A stretch of DNA of 64,000 bases from Methanooceanicella nereidis (GCF_021023085.1 NZ_PGCK01000013.1:53319-117318), one strand, 5' to 3'; shown: positions 15,119 through 24,449, counted from the first letter of the stretch. The notes: generated by a model not told the origin, from the letters alone. Numbers and translations: made by a program.

Positions 15119-16261
15119 TCATCCTACCGGGCTTCCGCATTCGGGGCAGAACTTGCTCCCTGCTGCCAGCTTCGCATTGCATTTCGGACACGTACTCTCG
15201 CCTAATCTTTCGCCGCAATTTGCACAGAACTTAGCTCCCGGTGCTACGCCTGCGCCGCACTTCGGGCAGGCAGCCTGCTCCTGTTTGGTGCCGCAGGCCG
15301 GACAGAACTTGCTGCCCTGCGGTACGGCGGTGCCGCACTTAACGCATGGCACGCCGGAAGGCGCCGGCGCTGGTGCCGGAGCTGCGGCCTGAGCCGGTTG
15401 CTGTCCCGCCTGCCTCATCTGGTCGACCATCATATATCCCATGCCGAAGCCTGCGCCCACGCCTACTCCTGCGCCTGCCGCCCCTCCGGAAGGATTGACA
15501 GCGGCCTCGCGCATCGCCTGGCCGGTCTGGTACTGCATGTAGTTGGTGCCGAGAATGGACATCGAGGACCGCGCGTCGACGGCCTTCTGGACCTCTTCCG
15601 GCATCGTGATATAAAGACCCGATACCTTTTCGATCGATATGCCATACTGCTCATAATGGGACTTCGACCTCTCCAGGAATACCTGCTCGATATTCGTGAG
15701 GTTTGACGCAAGGTCTGCGACGCCAATACCCTTGTTCTTCAGGTCGCCTATCACGTCATAGAGCAGCATCACTATCTGCTCTTTTAGGCGTTCCTCGACT
15801 TCCATGGCCGTCTGGCAATTTAAAGTGCCCACGAACTGGTTTATGAAGTTCATCGGGATCGATACCTTGTACCTGAACTCTCCGAACACGCGGAGATTGA
15901 CTATCCCGAACTCGTTATCCCTGAACACGTAAGGCTGCTTGCTGCCGAACTTGCCGTCGAATACCCTCTTCTGTATGTAAAAGACCTCGGCCGGCTGCTT
16001 TATACCGCCAATGGCTTTCAAGACCGCCCCTATTATGGGAGCGTCCAGGGAAGTCAGCGCATACCTGTCCGGCCGGTCTATGTATGCGAGAGCTTTGCCG
16101 TCCCTGTAGAATACGGCCATCTCATCTTCCCTTACCACGACCTGGTCAAAAAATTTTATATTGCGGGGAGCTTTCCACATCACGTTGTTGCGCTTCTCGT
16201 TATCTTCCCACGTGAGTGTCGTCGACCCGATAAAACTGTCTCTATTGCCGAAAAGTCCCAT
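15119..16261 (-). CDS. SPFH/virion-core-like protein with three C-terminal zinc ribbons
   Basis: A 380-residue protein of the YdjI type. Residues 1-240 form an SPFH (band 7) domain without a membrane helix (NNVMWKAPRNIKFFDQVVVRED; VFGEFRYKVSIPMNF; PEEVQKAVDARSSM). A glycine/alanine-rich part (about 255-305) leads to three tandem double-CxxC ribbons (CVKCG..FCPACG, CPKCG..FCANCG, CPKCN..FCPECG). SPFH proteins oligomerise at membranes and organise microdomains. It is the central gene of the operon and three bases separate it from the helical protein gene in front. The multiple ribbons probably bind partner proteins. Confidence 0.88.
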   Translation of the reverse strand: MGLFGNRDSFIGSTTLTWEDNEKRNNVMWKAPRNIKFFDQVVVREDEMAVFYRDGKALAYIDRPDRYALTSLDAPIIGAVLKAIGGIKQPAEVFYIQKRVFDGKFGSKQPYVFRDNEFGIVNLRVFGEFRYKVSIPMNFINQFVGTLNCQTAMEVEERLKEQIVMLLYDVIGDLKNKGIGVADLASNLTNIEQVFLERSKSHYEQYGISIEKVSGLYITMPEEVQKAVDARSSMSILGTNYMQYQTGQAMREAAVNPSGGAAGAGVGVGAGFGMGYMMVDQMRQAGQQPAQAAAPAPAPAPSGVPCVKCGTAVPQGSKFCPACGTKQEQAACPKCGAGVAPGAKFCANCGERLGESTCPKCNAKLAAGSKFCPECGSPVG

Positions 16262-16263
16262 TT

Positions 16264-16794
16264 TTAAGCCTCCGTGTTAGTGATCAGTATCATTCTCTTC
16301 CTAAAAGTCTCCCGGAACTCGTTCAGCTTCGTATCGACATTAGCGATACCCGCCTTAATTCCCGCGGAGTCGCCCGAATCCACTACGGACTTCAGTTTCA
16401 ATACTTCATTCTCGATCTCCACGATCGTAGAGACCTGGGCGTAGTCATATTCGTATAGTTTATTTATCTCATCCTCTTTGACCTGGATCTTAGCCGATAT
16501 GCCCGAATATCCCTGCTCGGCATGCCTTACTTCGCCTTCGGTCGCTTTAAATTTATTTATCAGCGCACCCAGGCGGTCAAGATGCTCCAGCGACATGCTG
16601 TCAACGAGCACAGCCCTGCAGCCCTCAAGCCCTTTTCTGGCCCCCGCGATACGGTCCGCCATCTGCATCCTGAGCATATTATCCGCAGCTCTAAGATCTT
16701 CTCTGGCGCGGTACCCGCTGAACCCGGGGATAATGCTCTGGATCTTTGATATCAGACCCCTGTCCTCAACGACTTTTTCCCTCAAGTCTACCAT
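16264..16794 (-). CDS. Helical coiled-coil protein of the SPFH cluster
   Basis: A 176-residue, almost wholly helical protein, first in the operon. The ATG at 16794 is chosen because GGAG lies 9 bases before it; an upstream ATG at 16821 has no ribosome site. It opens with VEDRGLISKIQSIIPGFSGYRAREDLRAADNMLR and continues as charged heptad-like helices (to about 170). No membrane helix. In bacteria the comparable place near YdjGHI is taken by PspA, an ESCRT-III-like helical membrane-repair protein; whether this protein acts similarly is speculation. Not recognised by name. Confidence 0.65.
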   Translation of the reverse strand: MVDLREKVVEDRGLISKIQSIIPGFSGYRAREDLRAADNMLRMQMADRIAGARKGLEGCRAVLVDSMSLEHLDRLGALINKFKATEGEVRHAEQGYSGISAKIQVKEDEINKLYEYDYAQVSTIVEIENEVLKLKSVVDSGDSAGIKAGIANVDTKLNEFRETFRKRMILITNTEA

Positions 16795-17060
16795 AACATA
16801 TAACTCCTGAACGAAGTACAATATCGCTTTTATTATTTACCGTGATAACTTTATTGTATATACTCTAAAGGGATATAATCCCGGTGATTAAATACTAGTC
16901 GTTATTGTTCATCCATAATCAATGTTTTTAAAACTAATTTACGTTTTATTGTAAATAAATATCGGGATAATATTGCCGGTTTTATTTTTGTCATAATTTA
17001 TAATGTTAAAACAAAACTTTTATCTATAATGAATAATTGTTATAGAACAAAGGAGAGAAT
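16795..17060. other. Divergent promoter region
   Basis: About 266 AT-rich bases between the SPFH operon and the acetate-transporter gene. CTTTTATC near 17018-17025 is a possible TATA box for the rightward gene; TTGTATATAC (16851-16861, plus strand) reads GTATATACAA on the minus strand and could serve the SPFH operon. Confidence 0.4.
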
Positions 17061-17660
17061 ATGACTAAAGATCAGAGTAGTAATGATCCTACCTCTAGCC
17101 CGCCAGCATCGCTTTTAGCGAACCCGGCACCACTGGGGCTGATGGGCTTCGGCATGACGACCGTCTTGCTTAACCTGCACAACGCGAACTTCATATCGGC
17201 GACCGGCCTTGGAATGATACTGGCCATGGGGATATTCTATGGGGGACTTGCGCAGATAATAGCGGGCGTCATGGAGTTCAAGAAAGGAAACACGTTCGGG
17301 ACCACTGCATTTACGTCATACGGGCTTTTCTGGATATCGCTCGTCGCGCTACTTGTACTTCCAGCGATAGGATGGGCTGAGCCGGTAGATAAGATCTCGA
17401 TGGGCGCCTACCTTACTATGTGGGGATTGTTCACTGCATATATGTTCATAGGCACGCTCAAAAAGAACCGGGCGCTCCAGTTCGTTTTCGGGAGCCTGAC
17501 GTTATTGTTCTTCATGCTCGCGATCGGCGACTTTACCGGGCTGGCATTGGTCAAGACGCTGGCAGGCCTGGAAGGCATAGTTTGCGGCTTATCCGCAATA
17601 TACCTGGCATGCGCCGAAGTTCTTAACGAGACTTACGGCAGGAAATTATTGCCGATCTAA
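17061..17660 (+). CDS. Acetate/succinate transporter family protein (GPR1/FUN34/YaaH)
   Basis: A 199-residue membrane protein with six predicted helices. The family signature [21 protein letters not shown] is near residues 27-46, and [19 protein letters not shown] matches the conserved second half. Relatives (SatP/YaaH, AceP in Methanosarcina) import acetate with protons. In a hydrogen-using methanogen this would feed acetate as a carbon source. GGAGAG lies six bases before the ATG; the gene is monocistronic with a T-rich run after the stop (TTTTTTTCTTTTTT) as terminator. Confidence 0.93.
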   Translation: MTKDQSSNDPTSSPPASLLANPAPLGLMGFGMTTVLLNLHNANFISATGLGMILAMGIFYGGLAQIIAGVMEFKKGNTFGTTAFTSYGLFWISLVALLVLPAIGWAEPVDKISMGAYLTMWGLFTAYMFIGTLKKNRALQFVFGSLTLLFFMLAIGDFTGLALVKTLAGLEGIVCGLSAIYLACAEVLNETYGRKLLPI

Positions 17661-17827
17661 AACAATTTTTTTCTTTTTTCTGGCATGCTTGACGATAGTC
17701 TTATACCGTACCGGCCGCTAAACATCTGCCTATGCCACAATATTCCGGAGAGTAGATGGCCGGTAATGTGACAGGCCCTGTTCGCAGGATAAGAATGGGC
17801 TCTCAAATGTGATCCTGTTTAATAACG

Positions 17828-19024
17828 CTAAAAGACTATCCTTCTTATTTTCATCACTGCAAAGACGATGATCGGGGTCATCGAGATCACCAGCCATAAG
17901 AAAGCAGTAGATAACGACGTGCCCTCGGCAAAAAATCCGACTATGGGGAACACTACCATTATGGACATACTCGATAGCTGACCCTTAAATGCGAGCACGG
18001 TAGCCCTATTTTTTGAAGGTACCCTCGAGTTGATCAGTTCGCTCAGTATCGGCCAGAACGCTACCACAAAGATAGTGGCAATATACAATAAAACGACGCT
18101 GAATATGTTGTTAAGCAGGGCATAGATAATATAGGATATGAAAATAACGGCAGGGATAAGCACGAGCACGTTCTTTGTGCCGAACTTTTCCAGCAGGTAT
18201 GCAAACTTTGCGCCCCCCGCGGCGAACAGCGAGTCTACGCTGAGGATGAGCCCGATAAGGTAAATGGGCACGGACATGGCCTCAAAATATTTTTGGCTAT
18301 ACATGTATATGGTGGCATCCACGATGGTAATTGCGGCAGATATGACAAGTAAGTATATAATAACAGGGTCCTTTTTGACGAGTTCGATAGACTTCGAAAA
18401 TAGCCCGGTCACGTTCAGTCGTTCCCCCGGAGTATCGTTTTCCGATACGCCCCTGGTCTCGATGAAAAAGAACGCTGACGCCAATGCCAGTACCAGTATG
18501 ACTATGGAAGCATAGTAAACGTACTCGAATGACGTGCTGGCGATAAACCCGCCCATGGCAATGCCGGCAGCCGTCGCCACGAACGATAACGCAAGGATGG
18601 TGCCGTAAACCTTTTTATAGTCTATCTCCTTTTTTGTGATCTTACATGTGTCATATGTTATCGACTCGGAGGCGTTGTTATACAGTATCAGTGACATCGC
18701 GCTCAGCGCGAAGCTTGCCGCGAAGCCGATAAAATCATATGAGAGCAGTATGATTATAAAGCTCAGTATTTTCATCACGGCGCTTAAAATAAGGCTCACT
18801 TTCCTGCCCAGTATGTCCGAGATGGCCCCTGCGGGGATACCGAACAGTAAAGAGGAAAGCTGGAAGACCGACTCAATAAGACCGATCTCTATTAGGCTCA
18901 TTCCCCTGAAGCTTAAGAACAATACCCAGATACCTCGGTCCAGCATCATGTTCATGAGCATAGAATAAAGATAGTTGAGCTTGATGTTCCGGGTGATCTT
19001 TTCCTGTATAGCCATCTCTGTCAT
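17828..19024 (-). CDS. MFS transporter
   Basis: A 398-residue protein with twelve predicted membrane helices. The loop between helices 2 and 3 reads GAISDILGRKVSL, the MFS signature (G-x3-D-x-x-GRK). A short cytoplasmic loop with charged residues (ETRGVSENDTPGERLNV) splits the two six-helix halves near 200. Substrate unknown; drug or small-metabolite export is common for this size class. Two close starts (MTEM, MAIQ) cannot be told apart. Single gene. Confidence 0.88.
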   Translation of the reverse strand: MTEMAIQEKITRNIKLNYLYSMLMNMMLDRGIWVLFLSFRGMSLIEIGLIESVFQLSSLLFGIPAGAISDILGRKVSLILSAVMKILSFIIILLSYDFIGFAASFALSAMSLILYNNASESITYDTCKITKKEIDYKKVYGTILALSFVATAAGIAMGGFIASTSFEYVYYASIVILVLALASAFFFIETRGVSENDTPGERLNVTGLFSKSIELVKKDPVIIYLLVISAAITIVDATIYMYSQKYFEAMSVPIYLIGLILSVDSLFAAGGAKFAYLLEKFGTKNVLVLIPAVIFISYIIYALLNNIFSVVLLYIATIFVVAFWPILSELINSRVPSKNRATVLAFKGQLSSMSIMVVFPIVGFFAEGTSLSTAFLWLVISMTPIIVFAVMKIRRIVF

Positions 19025-19134
19025 AGGAAGAGCCTGAGACTTAAGAAGAGACGCTGAGATATATATGTTTGCCGCACTTCCATAAAAAAGAAAAACGGGA
19101 TCTTTACGGCAACACTACGGACATATTTATAAAT

Positions 19135-19356
19135 TCAAGGTTCTTTCAGTGTGACCTTATCACTTTTTTTGCTCGCGAGGAGCTGGACTTTGCGCCCGTT
19201 CGTAAGGACTATGTCCCATACTTCGTTTGTGTGGTCATTCGAGCTAAGCACAACTGACTTACAATCAAGTCCCTGAGACGCCATGATGGACTTTACCTGG
19301 GCTTCTCCGCCCTTGTATTTACCCACCGTCACAGTCTTATTGATCTTTCCACTCAT
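19135..19356 (-). CDS. Small conserved hypothetical protein (73 aa)
   Basis: A 73-residue protein from ATG 19356, where GAAGTGAT gives a ribosome site; a longer in-frame start at 19404 has none. It is predicted to be alternately strand and helix: KTVTVGKYKGGEAQVKSIM, a helix, then VVLSSNDHTNEVWDIVLTNGRKVQLLAS. No cysteines, no membrane helix. No family recognised; monocistronic. Confidence 0.6.
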   Translation of the reverse strand: MSGKINKTVTVGKYKGGEAQVKSIMASQGLDCKSVVLSSNDHTNEVWDIVLTNGRKVQLLASKKSDKVTLKEP

Positions 19357-20058
19357 GCTATCACTTCTTTTAATATATGATCGCTGCTGACACTTCGCGT
19401 TCATCCGTGCCGCCCTGACGATCGAGCATCATACGCACGCTCCACGGATTTATAAGTATCGCTTCTCATGGCGTTTTTAGCGCTAAAAAAGCATAATATT
19501 AAAGTATTCATTCACGGAAGTAAAATGCTCACAGTATTACCAGCATACGTAGATATATCATCTTTACTCGTAAAAACAGGCGCAAATATTAAGTAAATAA
19601 TGCCCTGATAAAAGTTATAAATATTTATTAAATATTTTAAAAATCAATAATGTACAAATAAGCACATATATGTATTATTTGGTAAGATAATGATGATAAA
19701 TAAAAATAAATCCAAATTTACCCATTATAATATTAACTAAAAAGTAAATTCGCAAGAAATTAAAATTAGCATAAAATGATATTTATAAAGTTAAAATGGA
19801 TATTAATTAATCGCTATTTCTGAAAAACAGTTAATTAAAGATAGGCGAAATTGAAATAAAAGGTTACTATAAATGCCTTTATGGTTTTATGCTTAAATAT
19901 CATTTTTATTAACGATCAAACGCTTGCAAAAGTTTTATATTTTTTTAACCCTTACTCAACTTAATACAAGAAAAATTACTTGTTATGCTTTGCTATGTCA
20001 TGCTATACCATATCAGGTACGGCGGTTACATAGGTGTAAATAGGAGGGTAATAAAGAA
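19357..20058. other. Long AT-rich leader/intergenic region
   Basis: Seven hundred very AT-rich bases without a gene. TTTTATAT at 19933-19940 is the likely TATA box of the binding-protein gene, giving a leader of about 95 bases; the segment after it contains the partly repeated ATGCTTTGCTATG / ATGCTATACC. No known riboswitch class was recognised. Confidence 0.4.
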
Positions 20059-20892
20059 ATGAAGAACAGCATAAAAGCATCCGTGCTTATAATAATGTTA
20101 CTTGCAGCATGCGTATTCTTAAGCGGCTGCACGACGGAGACGCCGACGGCCACCCCGACGGCAGAACCGACGGCAACGGCAGAACCGGCAGGATTTACGA
20201 CTTTGATCCCGGGAGTGCTCTCGGTCGCGACTGAGGCCCACTACCCGCCCTTCGAGAACATTAACACAACAACTAATGACTTCGAAGGATTCGACATTGA
20301 CCTCATGAACGAGATAGCCAAGGAACTTGGCCTCGAGGTCCAGTACACTGACCATGCGTTCGACACCATAATCACCGCGGTCCAGGCAAAGAAGTTCGAC
20401 TGCGCCATATCTGCATTCACCATCACCGGCGAGAGGCAGAAGATGATCGACTTCACCGACTGGTACTATGAGTCGAAGGGACAGGTCATCAGCGTAAAGG
20501 CTGACGACGACAGCATAAAGACCGCAGAGGACTTAGTCGGCAAGAAGGTCGCTGTCCAGCTCGGAACTGTCGGAGAAATGGTCACCAGGAACATCACTGG
20601 AATAAACCAGGGTGACATACAGTCCTACGCAAGCATGGGCGAGGCATTCATGGCCTTGAAGAAGGGAGAGGTAGTAGCCGTTATCGGTGACCACCCGGTA
20701 TCTTACCCGTACATCAAGAAATACCCAGGCGACTACAAGTTCGTAGACACCCCGATGTCAGAGGTCGAGTACTTCGGCATTGTCGTCAATAAGGACAACC
20801 CGGGACTCACAGCAGCCATCAATGATGCCATTGCCAAGATCAAGGCCGATGGCAGATACGATGTAATGTACGACAAGTGGTTCGCACAGTAA
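20059..20892 (+). CDS. Polar amino-acid ABC transporter, substrate-binding lipoprotein
   Basis: A 277-residue SBP_bac_3 protein. The signal sequence ends in the lipobox LSGC with lipidated C24, followed by a Thr/Pro/Ala linker (TPTATPTAEPTATAEP) to about 45. The core has the glutamine/arginine-binder pattern: GVLSVATEAHYPPFE, GFDIDLMNEIAKELGL, DCAISAFTITGERQKMIDFTDWYY, DLVGKKVAVQLGT and a final YDVMYDKWFAQ. It captures a polar amino acid outside the membrane for the permease and ATPase encoded next. Strong ribosome site AGGAGGGT. A terminator hairpin follows it, so it can be made in excess over the membrane components. Confidence 0.93.
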   Translation: MKNSIKASVLIIMLLAACVFLSGCTTETPTATPTAEPTATAEPAGFTTLIPGVLSVATEAHYPPFENINTTTNDFEGFDIDLMNEIAKELGLEVQYTDHAFDTIITAVQAKKFDCAISAFTITGERQKMIDFTDWYYESKGQVISVKADDDSIKTAEDLVGKKVAVQLGTVGEMVTRNITGINQGDIQSYASMGEAFMALKKGEVVAVIGDHPVSYPYIKKYPGDYKFVDTPMSEVEYFGIVVNKDNPGLTAAINDAIAKIKADGRYDVMYDKWFAQ

Positions 20893-20895
20893 ATT

Positions 20896-20920
20896 AAGGG
20901 ACATATGTCCCTTTTTCTTT
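20896..20920 (+). terminator. Hairpin terminator between binding protein and permease
   Basis: A perfect 18-base palindrome (AAGGGACATATGTCCCTT) followed by TTTTTCTTT, three bases after the stop codon. Confidence 0.75.
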
Positions 20921-21003
20921 TATTTTAAAACGGATAATATAATCATGATAATATTTCACTCTTATCGCTTAAATATCAATAAAAAAAGCTTTTATCAGAA
21001 AAA

Positions 21004-21013
21004 CATATATAGA
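21004..21013 (+). promoter_or_regulatory. TATA box for permease/ATPase genes
   Basis: ACATATATAG, 57 bases before the permease ATG. With the terminator just upstream it shows the permease pair can be transcribed separately from the binding protein. Confidence 0.45.
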
Positions 21014-21069
21014 GTAACTTTAATTGTCGAGAGGGAAGGGATAAGACAATAGATAGGTGCGGTGGTTGA

Positions 21070-22410
21070 ATGAACAAAAAACATAGAGGTTTGCGAGCGT
21101 TAAGCATAATTCTGTTACTACTGATCATAAGCCCCTTGTTAATGGGCGCGGCTTTTGGCCAATCGGGCACCTTGACCGTGAAGGTCAAGAACGATATGTT
21201 AAAGCCGATCGAAAATGCGAACATATACATCGATGGCTCTTTTGCCGGAACGACCAACGAGATCGGCGAGCTTATTATCAAGAACTTTCCATCCGGAAGC
21301 CATAATGTCACCGCAACCAAAGAAGGATTTGAAAATAAGACTTTTACGAGAGATCTTGTCTCAGGCACCCTGATCAATTTTGAGCTAAAACTTGCCAAGG
21401 ATGGCTCTAGCGCCGATGCCGTCACTTTCGAAGTCCTTGAGGATAAAGTATCCAGAAGCAAGATCGCAGAAGCGGCAGTATACGTAGACGGCACATACAC
21501 AGGAAAGACCAACAGGCATGAAGGCAAGTTCTCGACAGTCCTGTCAGCCGGCGAACATGAGATCAGGATATCTAAGGAAGGCCTCGAGGATAATGTCTCG
21601 ATAATTGATATCGTACCGGGAACAACTTACACGTTCCTGATGAAACCCGGAGGAAAGACTTTTTCAATATTTGATACGGAACTCCTGTTAAAGTCCCTTC
21701 AAAAATTAATATGGCTCGGGGCCGTGACGACTATCAAGCTATCCGTAATGGCATACGGATTGGGCATCGTGATCGGACTATTCATGGGAATAGGCAGGAC
21801 TTCCAAGAATAAGCTCATAAGGCTGGCCTCATCAATATATGTTGAGGGAGTCAGGGGAATACCCATCCTGCTTCAGCTATTTATCGTATATTTTGGTATC
21901 CCGTTCCTCGTACAGGACATCACGGGCGGAAATTTCAACATTGACGCGTTCACATCGTGCATGGTAGCGCTATCCATCAACGCGGGCGCTTATATCGCCG
22001 AGATATTCAAGGCAGGCATAGAAGCGATCCATAAGGGACAGATGGAAGCGGCCAGGTCCATCGGTATGACATACAACCAGTCGATGAGATATATCATACT
22101 ACCCCAGGCATTCAAGATCGTTCTCCCGGCACTCGGTAATGAGTTCATCGCCTTGATCAAGGATTCGTCGATAGGTATGGTCATCGCGGTCAACGAGATC
22201 ACATGGTGGTCAAAGACCCTGGGAGCGGAAGCGTTCAACACGTTTACCCCGCTGATGGGAGCAGGCATAGTCTACCTGTGCATCACGATACCGCTGGGTA
22301 AGCTTGTCCAGTACCTCGAAAAGAGGGGCAATATAAGCTCCGGAAAAGAAGGTACGGCGGCCAATAAAAAGAAGCGTAAAGAGAGAGGTAAGCCGGAGGC
22401 TACGATATGA
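21070..22410 (+). CDS. Polar amino-acid ABC permease with N-terminal PEGA-like domains
   Basis: A 446-residue fusion. A signal/anchor helix (residues 9-30) is followed by two beta domains of PEGA or CarboxypepD_reg type: the first (about 34-110) has [18 protein letters not shown] and [17 protein letters not shown]; the second (about 115-200) has [15 protein letters not shown] and [17 protein letters not shown]. From about 212 it is a standard GlnP/HisM-like permease: [40 protein letters not shown] and the ATPase-contact loop near [23 protein letters not shown]. Usual GlnP permeases have about 220 residues and no such extension. The stop overlaps the ATPase start (ATGA). The added domains would lie outside the membrane, beside the binding protein. 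Confidence 0.9.
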   Translation: MNKKHRGLRALSIILLLLIISPLLMGAAFGQSGTLTVKVKNDMLKPIENANIYIDGSFAGTTNEIGELIIKNFPSGSHNVTATKEGFENKTFTRDLVSGTLINFELKLAKDGSSADAVTFEVLEDKVSRSKIAEAAVYVDGTYTGKTNRHEGKFSTVLSAGEHEIRISKEGLEDNVSIIDIVPGTTYTFLMKPGGKTFSIFDTELLLKSLQKLIWLGAVTTIKLSVMAYGLGIVIGLFMGIGRTSKNKLIRLASSIYVEGVRGIPILLQLFIVYFGIPFLVQDITGGNFNIDAFTSCMVALSINAGAYIAEIFKAGIEAIHKGQMEAARSIGMTYNQSMRYIILPQAFKIVLPALGNEFIALIKDSSIGMVIAVNEITWWSKTLGAEAFNTFTPLMGAGIVYLCITIPLGKLVQYLEKRGNISSGKEGTAANKKKRKERGKPEATI

Positions 22411-23141
22411 GCGAGATAATGGTATCCATTAGAGACCTCCACAAGACATTCGGTGAACTGGAAGTGCTCAAGGGCATAAACGCGGAGATCAAGAAAGGAG
22501 AGGTCATCGTAGTGCTTGGCCCGAGCGGCTCGGGCAAAAGCACGATGCTCAGATGCATTAACCTGCTGGAAGAACCCACTAAGGGGCAGATATTCATAGG
22601 CGATATGGAAATAACCAGTAAAAAGACCGACATCAACAAGATGAGACAGCGCGTAGGCATGGTGTTCCAGCAGTTCAACCTTTTCCCGCACCTTACTGCA
22701 CTGCAGAACGTCACGCTCGGCCCCTTAAAGGTACAGAAAAAGTCCAAAGAAGAAGCTAATAAGCTGGGCCTGGAACTCTTGAAAAAGGTCGGCCTTCAGG
22801 AAAAAGCGAATAACTTCCCGATACAGCTTTCCGGCGGACAGCAGCAGCGTGTCGCCATAGCCAGGGCGCTTGCGATGAAACCTGAGGTCATGTTATTCGA
22901 CGAGGTCACATCGGCACTGGACCCCGAACTTGTCAAAGAGGTTCTTGACGTGATGAAGACTCTGGCCATGGAAGGCATGACCATGATAGTCGTCACGCAC
23001 GAGATGGGCTTTGCCCGCGAAGTCGGCGACCGCATCATATTCATGGACGGCGGCTTCATAGTCGAAGAAAACACTCCCGACAGGTTCTTCACGAACCCGC
23101 AGCATGACAGGACAAAGAAGTTCCTGAACATGATAAGCTAA
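22407..23141 (+). CDS. glnQ: Polar amino-acid ABC transporter, ATP-binding protein
   Basis: A 244-residue ABC ATPase of the GlnQ/HisP type. Walker [10 protein letters not shown] (about 36-44), Q-loop [14 protein letters not shown], signature [15 protein letters not shown] (near 138), Walker [13 protein letters not shown] and the switch histidine in VVTHEMGFA are all intact. It drives import through the fused permease encoded directly upstream, with which it is translationally coupled. The GlnQ label means family level; glutamine itself as the substrate is not proven. Confidence 0.93.
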   Translation: MSEIMVSIRDLHKTFGELEVLKGINAEIKKGEVIVVLGPSGSGKSTMLRCINLLEEPTKGQIFIGDMEITSKKTDINKMRQRVGMVFQQFNLFPHLTALQNVTLGPLKVQKKSKEEANKLGLELLKKVGLQEKANNFPIQLSGGQQQRVAIARALAMKPEVMLFDEVTSALDPELVKEVLDVMKTLAMEGMTMIVVTHEMGFAREVGDRIIFMDGGFIVEENTPDRFFTNPQHDRTKKFLNMIS

Positions 23142-23373
23142 GGGTTCAAATATCCTTTTTTTATTTTTAAGTCTTTTACTGGGTGCTCTGTTATTTAGAG
23201 TTATAAATCCTGTTCTAAAGTCTATTATGAGTGTACAAATCAGTTTACCACAAAGGTAACCAGGGGCACTGGCTTTCACCACGAAATCTTTGATGAGCGG
23301 GGTCTTGCTCAGGTTTTAAGAATGAAAAATGTGTCTTACTAAATTGTCTTTGAGATGAAGTTTTTATGGTTGT

Positions 23374-23906
23374 GCCTGTCGGATGGCAGGTATACACGTA
23401 ACCTCACAAAAACACGGAAACACAAAAATTTTTTATATGATTTTTTAAGGGCACAAAAAGCACTAAGAATTTACTCACTAAACCACAAAGGGCTCAAGTA
23501 TCACCGTCAACGCTCTAACACCTCTAACGCTCGGCTCAACGCACTAACCTCTCAAAGTCACCAACGCTAAAACAAGACCCGAACATTCTCCAAACCACAA
23601 AAGTTTAATATCCCGGTTTGTGTTCCCCTTGACCTATAGCAGGGATATATTTGTCGTGTAAGCGTCAACCGTGCGGTTAAAATTTAGTGTTTTTGGAGAA
23701 TGTTCGGGTCTTGTTTTAGCGTTAGTGACTTAGAGAGGTTAGTGCGTTGAGCCGTGCATTAGAGACTTTAGTGCGTTGACGGTGATACTGGAGCATTTGT
23801 GATTTGGTGAGTGAACCTTTGGGTTTTCGTGACCTTAAATTCTAAAAAAAAATTTGTGGTTCTGTGTTTCTGTGAGGTTACGTGTCTACCTGCCATCCGA
23901 TAGGCA
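23374..23906. repeat. Giant imperfect inverted repeat (arms about 220 bp)
   Basis: The left arm 23374-23596 and the right arm 23688-23906 are near-identical reverse complements around a roughly 90-base loop. Matched blocks include CGGATGGCAGGTA, ACACGTAACCTCACA, TATCACCGTCAACGC, CGGCTCAACGCACTAACCTC and AACGCTAAAACAAGACCCG with their complements. Each arm has a loose 9-12 base internal rhythm (CTCTAAC, CACAAA units). A transcript would fold into one very long duplex. No transposase gene or target duplication was seen. Confidence 0.85.
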
Positions 23907-24003
23907 TAACTGCAGAACATCGATCCCATAATAGATGTTACATGCAAGTCTTTACAGAGACCATCAAAAAGTCTTTCATGGGAGCGCACACAAAGTCGAA
24001 AAA

Positions 24004-24200
24004 GGACCACCAGTTCCCACCTCGAAGGGCGCTAAGGGATCAAGGGTACACAAAGGACTTTTTCAGAAGGTTATCATATACTTATAAAATTTGTGTACCC
24101 TTGATCCCTTAGCGCCCTTCGTGGTGGAAACTGGTGTACCCTTGAGCCCGTTGAGCGCTTCGTGGTAAAAAATAGTGGTCCGTAGAGCCCTTTGTGATGA
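24004..24200. repeat. Inverted repeat of the ACCACGAAG-type family
   Basis: A 31-base perfect inverted match (24024-24054 with 24090-24120; core GGGCGCTAAGGGATCAAGGG) around a 35-base AT-rich loop, followed on the right by two further degenerate copies (GTGTACCCTTGAGCCCG..., GTGGTCCGTAGAGCCC...). The same units recur near 62.0 and 63.7 kb. Confidence 0.85.
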
Positions 24201-24396
24201 AATTTATTTTACTTATTCATAAATTTGGGAACTTAGAATAGTTAAATATTAACTGTCGAAGTCAGATTAGACAGTTTTAGCACGCCAAATAAATGCTTGG
24301 TATTTAACCATATTACCTGCATACGGTGATTTTATATAGTCGCAAATCCATTAGCTTTACGTTATTGTATTTTTCATCCAAAATATTTCGTCATTT

Positions 24397-24408
24397 GTCG
24401 AAGTCGAC
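24397..24408. promoter_or_regulatory. Putative operator GTCGA-AG-TCGAC upstream of the mevalonate operon
   Basis: A perfect 5-base inverted repeat with a 2-base centre, just before the TATA box (TTTATATAC at about 24418-24426). The ten bases TGTCGAAGTC occur here (24396-24405) and again at 24254-24263. The HTH regulator encoded next is the likely ligand. Confidence 0.45.
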
Positions 24409-24416
24409 TACTAAAA

Positions 24417-24426
24417 AATTTATATA
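24417..24426 (+). promoter_or_regulatory. TATA box of the mevalonate-entry operon
   Basis: ATTTATATAC is centred about 28 bases before the ATG at 24450, so transcription probably starts at or right beside the start codon (leaderless or nearly so). Confidence 0.6.
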
Positions 24427-24449
24427 CGTGGATTGCATTCTAAGGGCTG

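Larger units (their letters stand above)
23142..24449. other. Non-coding region carrying long inverted repeats and the mevalonate-operon promoter
   Basis: About 1.3 kb without a credible gene. It holds two long hairpin elements (23374-23906 and 24004-24200) and then a clean AT-rich promoter zone. Confidence 0.7.

Noticed and set aside
19405..20058. A riboswitch in the leader of the amino-acid binding protein
   Set aside because: The leader is short and AT-rich and I could not draw a convincing conserved fold or match a known class.
23374..23906. MITE or insertion sequence
   Set aside because: Arms are far longer than typical terminal repeats, no transposase fragment and no evident target duplication were seen; left as an unexplained inverted repeat.
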